A stretch of DNA of 64,000 nucleotides from Clostridia bacterium (GTDB lineage: Bacteria; Bacillota; Clostridia; Christensenellales; Aristaeellaceae). The position numbers and the translations under genes were made by a program. Under the pieces are notes generated by a model, which worked only from the letters and a program-made list of their open reading frames with translations, made no database searches and had not been told where the DNA came from. Below, in pieces: positions 58,215 through 64,000 of the stretch (position 1 is the first letter of the stretch; each line of letters begins with the position of its first letter). The DNA lies in contig JAGBFR010000047.1 of assembly GCA_017936375.1 (NCBI GenBank), positions 62,001-126,000 of the forward strand, written 5' to 3'.

Positions 58215-59843
58215 TCACTCCGCCGCGCGCACATTGGTAAAGCCCGTGGAGGCGCGGGAGAGGATAAAGTCGGTCGTGGCCACGTCTGCGGAGGAGGCAA
58301 GCCCTCGCGGCCCGCCAAAGCCGCCGCCGAAGCCGCCCATGCCGCGGCCAAAGCCGTCAAAGCTGAGCGCCGCGTCAAGATCGATCCCGGCGAAGTGCTC
58401 GGTGATCTGCTCCTCGGTCAGGATGTCGCGCACGTCAAAGCCAGTCAGTAGAGCGTTCAGGTCCTTGCCGGCGAGCAGCGCGTCAAGGTCCTTGCCGGCG
58501 AGCAGCGCATTGAGGTCGAGCGCGGCGAGTGCCGCCTGATAGTCGGCATAGGCCTGCATCTGCGCTTCGAACCCGCCGAAACCGCCGCCGAAGCCGCCCT
58601 GACCGCCGCGGTCGCCCATGGCCTCCGGCGGCTGCATGCCGCCCTGCGGCATCTCCGGCGCTGCGCCCATCGGGGCCTGCATACGCTGCTGGGCGTTGCC
58701 CGCGCCGTGCTGCATGCGCGTGCCGGGGGTGTAGGCGGTGATGGAGGTGTACAGACCGTCCTGCGCCTCGCCCTCGATCTCGCCGCCAAGGTAGACATGG
58801 TACGTGCCCTCGGTGAGTTCCGGCGTGGAGAAGGCGATGTACATGTAATCGTGCGGGAAGTCGTAGGCGAAGACGGGCACGTCGTTTTCATCGGTGACGA
58901 CGACGAGGTCGTCCGTCTCCTGACCGAATTCGAGCATCATGAACAGCTGCTGCGAGTCCTCGTCGATCGGGTCGTACATGTTGCCCGCGCCGACGATCAC
59001 GCCGCCGTTGATCGTGCTGCCCATGTCCGAGTCGATGCCGCCGTCCTGGCTGGTGGGGTGGGCGAGGTTGATGACGGTGCCGCCGTTAAAGACGATCCAG
59101 CCGTTGGAATCGATGCCGTCGCCCTCGCCGCCCGCGATGGGCTTGACCGCGGAGTAGAGGAAGCCGTCGTTGACCGTCAGCGTGCCGAAGCCGTCCTCGG
59201 ACACGTTGAGCGGATCGTCGCACGCGGCGATATGGAACACACCGCCGTTGATGGTCATGTGGCCGGAGGCGACCTCCACGCCCTCGTTGTCCGCGTCGAC
59301 GATCAGACGGCCGCTGCCCTCGAAGCCGAGGGAGACCTGCGCGCCGATTGCGCCGTCAAATTCGATATCGTCGTCCGCCGCGCCCACGGTGTGGGAGCCG
59401 ACAATCGTATTGTCGCTGCCCTCGGCCAGCTCAATGGTCACGCCGTATTCGCCCGCGACACGGGCGTCCTTCGCGGAGTAGACGGCGATGGCCGGGGCGG
59501 TGCGGCAGGTGAGATTGGCATTGTCGAGGATGAGGCGCACCTCGTCGTCCTCACCGGCCCTGACGGCGATCTGCACGTCCGCCGCTGTGCCGCTGATGCG
59601 GTAGCTGCCCGCGTCCGTGATGGTGACGATGCGGTTTTCAAGATCCAAGAGCTCCTGAGGCACGTCCTCGTGCGCCTCCTTCTGCATCACCAGATGCACG
59701 GGCGCGGAGGGATCGGCGGAAATGGGCGCGCCGTCCACGGTGATCGCCTGATCGCTGAGGAAGACGGCGGTCTCGCCGAGGGCGCAGGCCTGTGCTGCGG
59801 CAAGCAGGCACGCGGCGAGGAGGAGGGCAAGCAGTTTCTTCAT
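58215..59843 (-). CDS. Secreted Cthe_2159-like carbohydrate-binding-domain protein
   Basis: 542 residues with a signal peptide (KKLLALLLAACLLAAAQACALG). From about 70 to 320 the segments match the Cthe_2159 (DUF4353) family: NRIVTITDAGSYRISGTAAD, VRLILDNANLTCRTAPAIAVY, EFDGAIGAQVSLGFEGSGR, GVEVASGHMTINGGVFHIA, GDGIDSNGWIVFNGGTVI and NGGVIVGAGNMYDPID. This calcium-dependent beta-helix binds acidic polysaccharides in the known example. The C-terminal third is low-complexity, Gly/Met/Gln-rich, with a tandem repeat (LNALLAGKDLDALLAGKD) and FGGGFGG stretches. No anchor is seen. It may bind pectic glycans outside the cell. Confidence 0.85.
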   Translation of the reverse strand: MKKLLALLLAACLLAAAQACALGETAVFLSDQAITVDGAPISADPSAPVHLVMQKEAHEDVPQELLDLENRIVTITDAGSYRISGTAADVQIAVRAGEDDEVRLILDNANLTCRTAPAIAVYSAKDARVAGEYGVTIELAEGSDNTIVGSHTVGAADDDIEFDGAIGAQVSLGFEGSGRLIVDADNEGVEVASGHMTINGGVFHIAACDDPLNVSEDGFGTLTVNDGFLYSAVKPIAGGEGDGIDSNGWIVFNGGTVINLAHPTSQDGGIDSDMGSTINGGVIVGAGNMYDPIDEDSQQLFMMLEFGQETDDLVVVTDENDVPVFAYDFPHDYMYIAFSTPELTEGTYHVYLGGEIEGEAQDGLYTSITAYTPGTRMQHGAGNAQQRMQAPMGAAPEMPQGGMQPPEAMGDRGGQGGFGGGFGGFEAQMQAYADYQAALAALDLNALLAGKDLDALLAGKDLNALLTGFDVRDILTEEQITEHFAGIDLDAALSFDGFGRGMGGFGGGFGGPRGLASSADVATTDFILSRASTGFTNVRAAE

Positions 59844-59959
59844 AATGCAAACACACCTTTCCAGTGGTTATCGTGACGGAATCATTATATGCTGTGCAGA
59901 TGTTGGCCATTTGGAAAGAATGTGGACGGATTGTGAATTTCTGTATGCCGTGTGCGGGG

Positions 59960-59988
59960 TTGACAGACGGCGGGAAATGGATTATCCT
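59960..59988 (+). promoter_or_regulatory. Promoter of the kinase-nucleotidyltransferase fusion gene
   Basis: Perfect TTGACA (59960-59965) and TATCCT (59983-59988), 17-bp spacer, 32 bases before the start. Confidence 0.7.
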
Positions 59989-60020
59989 GCCCATACATGA
60001 CGATGCAGGGAGGAAGACGC

Positions 60021-61382
60021 ATGGACAGGGAAAAAACGCAGGCGCGTCTTGCGCCGCTGATGGCGCGCATTGTGGAGATCAGGCGGGAGAAGCCTGCGCA
60101 TCTGCCCGTGCTCGTCGCCATCGACGGCCCCTGCGCAGGCGGGAAGACGACGCTCGCCGCGCAGCTCGGGGAGGCGCTCGGCGCGCAGGTGCTGCACATG
60201 GACGACTTCTTCCTCCAGCCCCATCAGCGCACGCCGGAGCGCTACGCCGCGCCGGGGGAGAATGTGGATCACGAGCGGTTTTATGACGAGGTGCTGCTGC
60301 CGCTCTCGCGCGGGGAGGCGCCGGTCTATCGTCCGCTTGACTGCGGGCGATTGGCGATCGGCGAGGCGGTACCCGTGCGCGTGACGCCGGTTGTGATCAT
60401 CGAGGGCAGCTACAGCCTGCATCCGCAGCTGGAGGGGCTCTATGACCTGCGCGTCTTGCTGCGGGTCGATCCCGATACGCAGCGGCGGCGCATCCGGCAG
60501 CGCAACGGCGAGGAGGGGCTGCGCATGTTCCTCTCGCGCTGGATTCCGCTGGAAAACAGCTACTTTGCATCGACGGCAATCGCCTCGCGCTGCCATATGG
60601 AGATCCCGCCGGAGGGCGGCGGCCTCGGGCGGCATGAGGCGCTGGCGGAGCGCTTCGCCATGGCCTGCCGCGCGGTCATGGGGGACGACCTCGTCGGCGT
60701 GTATCTGCACGGCTCGGGGGCGATGGGCTGCTTTCATGAGGAGAGGAGCGACGTCGACCTGCTGGCAGTCGTGCACGGCGCGATGACCGCGGAGCAAAGG
60801 CGCGCGCTGATGGATCATATCATGGCGCTTGACGCCCTCGCCCCGCAGAAGGGGATCGAGATGAGCGTCATGCAGGCGGGCGCGCTGCGTCCGTTTGTGC
60901 ATCCCGCGCCGTATGAGCTGCACTATTCCCGTGCGCACATTGATTGGTACCGGCGTGATCCTGTGGATTATGTGGATAAGATGCGCGGCGCGGATCCCGA
61001 TCTGGCGGCGCACTGCACGGTGATTATCCACAGGGGCAGGACGATCTGGGGAAAGCCGATCGCCGAGGTCTTTGGCAGCGTGTCGTGGGCGGACTATATG
61101 GACAGCCTCCTCTCCGATGTGGATCAGGCGGGGGAGGACGTCGCGGACAATCCGGTGTATGTGATCCTCAACCTCTGCCGCGTGCTGGCTGCGGCGCAGG
61201 AGCGCCTCGTCCTCTCCAAGCAGGAGGGCGGCGAGTGGGGGCTTATCCATCTGCCGGAGCATGCGGCGCTGATCGGCGCGGCGCTCGGCGAATATGCGAC
61301 GGGCGAGCCCGCTGCTTATGACATGGAGGCGGCGCAGGCGTTTGCCGGGGAGATGCTGGGGAGGATTCGGAAAACAAACTGA
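60021..61382 (+). CDS. Fusion of uridine-kinase-like P-loop kinase and aminoglycoside nucleotidyltransferase-like domain
   Basis: 453 residues from ATG 60021 (GGGAGGAAG upstream). Residues 1-about 200 are a uridine-kinase/phosphoribulokinase-like P-loop protein. It has Walker A DGPCAGGKTT (to T44), then VLHMDDFFLQPHQRTPERY and NVDHERFYDEVLLPL, then IIEGSYSLHP and RRRIRQRNG. From about 220 a nucleotidyltransferase begins: YLHGSGAMGCF (G231, S232), then SDVDLLAVV (D244, D246), the GS...DxD metal site. The tail follows AadA/ANT(3'')-type proteins: DPDLAAHCTVIIHRGRTIWG, YVILNLCRVLAAAQE and LSKQEGGEWGLIHLP. Both halves look intact. The natural substrate is unknown; a joint sugar or nucleoside modification is possible but unproven. 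Confidence 0.82.
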   Translation: MDREKTQARLAPLMARIVEIRREKPAHLPVLVAIDGPCAGGKTTLAAQLGEALGAQVLHMDDFFLQPHQRTPERYAAPGENVDHERFYDEVLLPLSRGEAPVYRPLDCGRLAIGEAVPVRVTPVVIIEGSYSLHPQLEGLYDLRVLLRVDPDTQRRRIRQRNGEEGLRMFLSRWIPLENSYFASTAIASRCHMEIPPEGGGLGRHEALAERFAMACRAVMGDDLVGVYLHGSGAMGCFHEERSDVDLLAVVHGAMTAEQRRALMDHIMALDALAPQKGIEMSVMQAGALRPFVHPAPYELHYSRAHIDWYRRDPVDYVDKMRGADPDLAAHCTVIIHRGRTIWGKPIAEVFGSVSWADYMDSLLSDVDQAGEDVADNPVYVILNLCRVLAAAQERLVLSKQEGGEWGLIHLPEHAALIGAALGEYATGEPAAYDMEAAQAFAGEMLGRIRKTN

Positions 61383-61496
61383 GAGACAGAGGACGGGGCA
61401 TACTGCTCCGTCCTTTTTCCGTCTGCGGCTTTGGGAAATACCCGCCCGCAGGCAGCGCAGCCCCCGCCTCCAAGCCTCCCTCCTGAGGGGGTAAAA

Positions 61497-61526
61497 GAAG
61501 GGCTCCCCCTCATAAGAAGGGGAGCC
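61497..61526 (-). terminator. Terminator of the GH3 operon
   Basis: GGCTCCCC (61501-61508) pairs with GGGGAGCC (61519-61526). The minus strand continues into TTCTTTTAC. Confidence 0.7.
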
Positions 61527-61548
61527 TGAGAGAAAAATGGGGGGTTTA

Positions 61549-63312
61549 TCAGATTCTCGCGTCCCAGAGGCCGCAGAAGCTGTCGATGGGATCCTTGCCC
61601 TTGAAGGCGTCCGGGCCGGCGATAAGCGCGTCGACCAGCGCGTCGAGTGTGGCGGGCTTGGAATCGTAGGCGTTGATGTAGGTGCGCAGCTGCGGCACGT
61701 CGGCGAGCATCGTCGGGGCGTTCACGCTCACGCCGATGACCGGGAGCTCAAAAACGTACCACGGGATCTCTCCGCCGCCCTTGGAGAGGCCGAAGGCCGG
61801 GCGGCCGTTGGCGACGTCAAAGACGGTGAGCACCAGATCCTGACCGGCTACGAAGTCTGCAATGGCGTTCTTGCCGGCGAAGTAGAGGTTGAGGCTGGGC
61901 TTTTCGCCCTTGGCGATCTGCTGCTTGATCTTGTCGAGCGGGCTCTCGTAGATGAAGGCGTCGAATCCACGCTCGCAGAGGCGGTCGCGCAGCTCCTCAG
62001 CGGGGTTCTTCTTCGCGCCGCTGCCGCCCATGGCCATCTGCACCAGCGCGTCCATCGGGCCTGCCGCGCCCTTGACGTAGACGATCATGATGCGCTTGTG
62101 CTTGTCGGGGCACAGCGGCAGCACGCCCTCGTCCTTGTACTTGACCAGCGTCAGGCTGTCGCGGGCGATGGCCTCGTGCAGGGCCTTCGCCTCCTCGCCG
62201 CCCAGCTGCGGCGCGGCGGGGACGAGCGCCTCCTTCGCGGCCTTGTGCAGGCCCATGCGCGCCTTGAGGCCGAGGATGCGGGTGAGCGCCTCGGTCATGC
62301 GCGCCTCGCTGATGACGCCGGTCTGGTAGGCGTTAAGCATCGTGGCGAAGTCCTCGTCCGGGTCGTTGAAGAAGAGGAACATGTCGCAGCCCGCATTGAT
62401 GGAGGCGGGGAGCATCTCTTTGCGGGTCATGCGGTCGGTCATGGCGATCATGTGGGAGGCGTCGGTGACGACCATGCCGTTGAAGCCGAGCTTCTCGCGC
62501 AGCAGGCCGGTCATGATCTCCGGGCAGAGGGTGGCGGGGAGCATCTCCTCGTCGCGGATGCCGGGCTTCACCTCGCGCATGTATTCGGGCATCATGATGT
62601 GGCCGCCCATGATTGCATCGAGGTCCGCGTCGATGAGGGTCCTGTAGACATGGCCGTAGGTCGCCATCCAGTCCGCCTCGCCGAAGGTGTTGATGTTGTT
62701 GGCGATGTGCGCGTCGCGGAAGTCCTGTCCATTGCCGGGGAAGTGCTTGGCCGCGCAGGCAAAGCCGGGGATGGTGTGCGCGCCCTCGAGGTAGGCGCGG
62801 CTCATCTCGGCCACGCGCTGCGGGTCATTGCCGAACGCGCGGGCGACGACCTCGGTATTCTGCCAGTTGTAGTGGATGTCGCAGACGGGGGCGAAGGCCA
62901 TGTTGCAGCCGAGGGAGGCGGCCTCTTCATTGGCGAGGCGGCCGAATTCGCGCGCATAGCCGACATTGCCCGTCGCGCCGATCTTGACGCCGGCGGCGAT
63001 GTGCGTGCCGTCCGAGCAGGCGCCGTTGCCGCCGGTTTCCGTGTTGCAGGCGATGAAGACCGGCACCTTCGCAAAGCCCTGCAGCATGCGGTTCTGCATG
63101 GCGACGTACTGGCCGGGCATGTTGTTGTAGCGGCAGCCGCCGAGGTGATATTTCTGCATCAGATCGCGCAGGTACGCCTCGTCCATGCCGGCGGTCAGCT
63201 GGAAGAAGAGCTGGCCGACCTTTTCTTCGTCGGTCATGGAGGCGATGGTCGCCTCGACCCACTGGATATCCTCGTCGGAGAGATAGTAGGGCTTTGCCTT
63301 GAGATTGACCAT
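61549..63312 (-). CDS. Glycoside hydrolase family 3 protein, NagZ/beta-N-acetylhexosaminidase-like
   Basis: 587 residues from ATG 63310-63312 (AAAGGAG upstream); the open frame upstream belongs to the HAD gene region. The N-terminal barrel has MTDEEKVGQLFF, NTETGGNGACSDGTHIA, LGCNMAFAPVCDIHYN and AAKHFPGNGQDFRDAHIANN. The last segment holds the D-x-H dyad of the NagZ group. The nucleophile Asp is in MVVTDASHMIAM (D284). A second alpha/beta sandwich domain ends the protein. There is no signal peptide, so it is probably cytosolic. It may cleave beta-N-acetylglucosaminides or glucosides. It follows the HAD gene by 25 bases. Confidence 0.9.
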   Translation of the reverse strand: MVNLKAKPYYLSDEDIQWVEATIASMTDEEKVGQLFFQLTAGMDEAYLRDLMQKYHLGGCRYNNMPGQYVAMQNRMLQGFAKVPVFIACNTETGGNGACSDGTHIAAGVKIGATGNVGYAREFGRLANEEAASLGCNMAFAPVCDIHYNWQNTEVVARAFGNDPQRVAEMSRAYLEGAHTIPGFACAAKHFPGNGQDFRDAHIANNINTFGEADWMATYGHVYRTLIDADLDAIMGGHIMMPEYMREVKPGIRDEEMLPATLCPEIMTGLLREKLGFNGMVVTDASHMIAMTDRMTRKEMLPASINAGCDMFLFFNDPDEDFATMLNAYQTGVISEARMTEALTRILGLKARMGLHKAAKEALVPAAPQLGGEEAKALHEAIARDSLTLVKYKDEGVLPLCPDKHKRIMIVYVKGAAGPMDALVQMAMGGSGAKKNPAEELRDRLCERGFDAFIYESPLDKIKQQIAKGEKPSLNLYFAGKNAIADFVAGQDLVLTVFDVANGRPAFGLSKGGGEIPWYVFELPVIGVSVNAPTMLADVPQLRTYINAYDSKPATLDALVDALIAGPDAFKGKDPIDSFCGLWDARI

Positions 63313-63337
63313 GGGTGATCTCCTTTCGGTATGTCGC

Positions 63338-64000
63338 TTATGCGCCGAGGTTCCTGCGGAACGCTGCGGTTTTTTCTTCCTGGTATTCGCCCGCGTAGCT
63401 GCCGGAGAGCAGGCGGTCAAACGCGGTGCTGATAAACTCCTCCCAGCTCGCCTTTTCGCTGCGCACGAGGATGGGATAATAGAGGACGCCGTTCTTCTTC
63501 GCCGCGTCCAGGTCGCCGGGCGCATCGCCGCACATGAGGATGTGAGAGGGCTCGTAGCCCTTCTTCATCAGCTCGCCGATGCAGTAGGCCTTGCTGCCCG
63601 CATCCTGCGCGAGGACGATGTCCGTGTGCTCGATGAGGCCGTGGCGCTCCCATTCCTCCAGCACAGCGCCGGGATTGGCGCTGGAGACGATGGCGACGTC
63701 CGCCCGCTCATGGGCAAAGGCGAGCGCCTCGCGCGCCATGGGGAAGGGGAGCGTCTCCTCCTGCGGGAGGGCGGTGATGGACGCATTGACCGCGCGGGAC
63801 CAGGCGAGCGCCTTTTTGAGGGATACGCTGCCGGGCTGAGCGGCGATGGCGCGCTCGAGCGCGTCGTTGGAGAGCTCGGGGCTGTGCTCCGCCCAGTCAA
63901 GCAGGGCGGGCAGGTCTTCAATCGGGCAGTACTGCGCGTCGATCTCAGAGAGCGCGATGGCCAGCCCCTTGAAGCGGTTGATGCCGCGGGTCATGGTGTA
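63338..64000 (-). CDS. HAD-superfamily hydrolase (partial, N-terminus beyond the window)
   Basis: The frame reads through the right edge of the window. Motif I (D-x-D-G-T) is not seen and should lie off-window, so the visible ATG (63992-63994) is probably internal. Visible are a cap region (RGINRFKGLAIALSEID), motif II VAIVSSANPGAVLEEWERHG, motif III GSKAYCIGELMKKG with the Lys, and motif IV HILMCGDAPGDLDAAKKNG. It is the upstream partner of the GH3 gene, 25 bases away. A role in releasing a sugar phosphate used or made by that enzyme is possible. Confidence 0.85.
   Translation of the reverse strand, partial: YTMTRGINRFKGLAIALSEIDAQYCPIEDLPALLDWAEHSPELSNDALERAIAAQPGSVSLKKALAWSRAVNASITALPQEETLPFPMAREALAFAHERADVAIVSSANPGAVLEEWERHGLIEHTDIVLAQDAGSKAYCIGELMKKGYEPSHILMCGDAPGDLDAAKKNGVLYYPILVRSEKASWEEFISTAFDRLLSGSYAGEYQEEKTAAFRRNLGA

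Overview
The window is about 64 kb of GC-rich DNA with strong Shine-Dalgarno sites (AAGGAGG type), TTGACA/TATAAT promoters with 17-bp spacers, and many hairpin-plus-T-tract terminators. The gene content suggests an anaerobic Clostridia-type Firmicute. It includes DegV, an Rrf2-NifS-NifU iron-sulfur operon, a SpoIIQ-like M23 protein, PPK1, a YegP/DUF1508 protein, Cthe_2159-type secreted protein, an oxygen-sensitive aldo/keto reductase-ferredoxin fusion and a radical SAM protein. Placement below class level is a guess; the codon use and secretion signals recall Christensenellales-like gut bacteria.

Layout. 0-3 kb: the tail of a sugar aminotransferase, then a visibly AT-richer five-gene minus-strand cassette (four GNAT acetyltransferases and an NTF2-like protein) coupled by ATGA overlaps. 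3-8 kb: a MerR regulator divergent from an exported, FMN-carrying flavin reductase, then polyphosphate kinase. 8-18 kb: a secreted papain-fold-like protein, a TetR regulator, MATE and CDF transporters, an Eis-like acetyltransferase, RlmA, threonine aldolase, a membrane-anchored MBL-fold protein lacking its metal ligands, an M23 protein and YegP. 19-26 kb: glycerate kinase, then a branched-chain amino acid ABC operon with LivM and LivG fused, then an EamA exporter. 26-38 kb: a metallophosphoesterase-like protein with degenerate ligands, RadA, a solitary phage/plasmid-type primase-helicase module with a frameshift in the primase gene, YbaK, a KDG-type kinase, DegV and a Gfo/Idh/MocA oxidoreductase. 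These genes are separated by dense clusters of palindromic repeats. 38-49 kb: a PhoPR-like two-component system, a divergent GH127-like protein, a eukaryote-type glycogen branching enzyme, pyridoxal kinase, Rrf2-NifS-NifU and a Gly/Ser-rich secreted protein. 50-57 kb: tRNA-Gln and tRNA-Glu, a HAD phosphatase, an iron-type ABC importer with a trailing Fe-S aldo/keto reductase, and an orphan radical SAM protein. 58-64 kb: a Cthe_2159-like secreted protein, a fusion of a uridine-kinase-like domain with an aminoglycoside-nucleotidyltransferase-like domain, and a GH3 enzyme with a HAD protein upstream.

Two themes stand out. First, at least three dispersed palindromic repeat families fill nearly every long intergenic gap. 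In the about 150-bp family the small hairpins differ in sequence between copies but always stay base-paired, so structure is being conserved. Second, several proteins keep an enzyme fold while losing the catalytic ligands (MBL-like, metallophosphoesterase-like, GH127-like). No CRISPR array, complete prophage, transposase or rRNA is visible. The best candidates for undescribed biology are the kinase-nucleotidyltransferase fusion, the coupled GNAT cassette, and the covarying repeat family.
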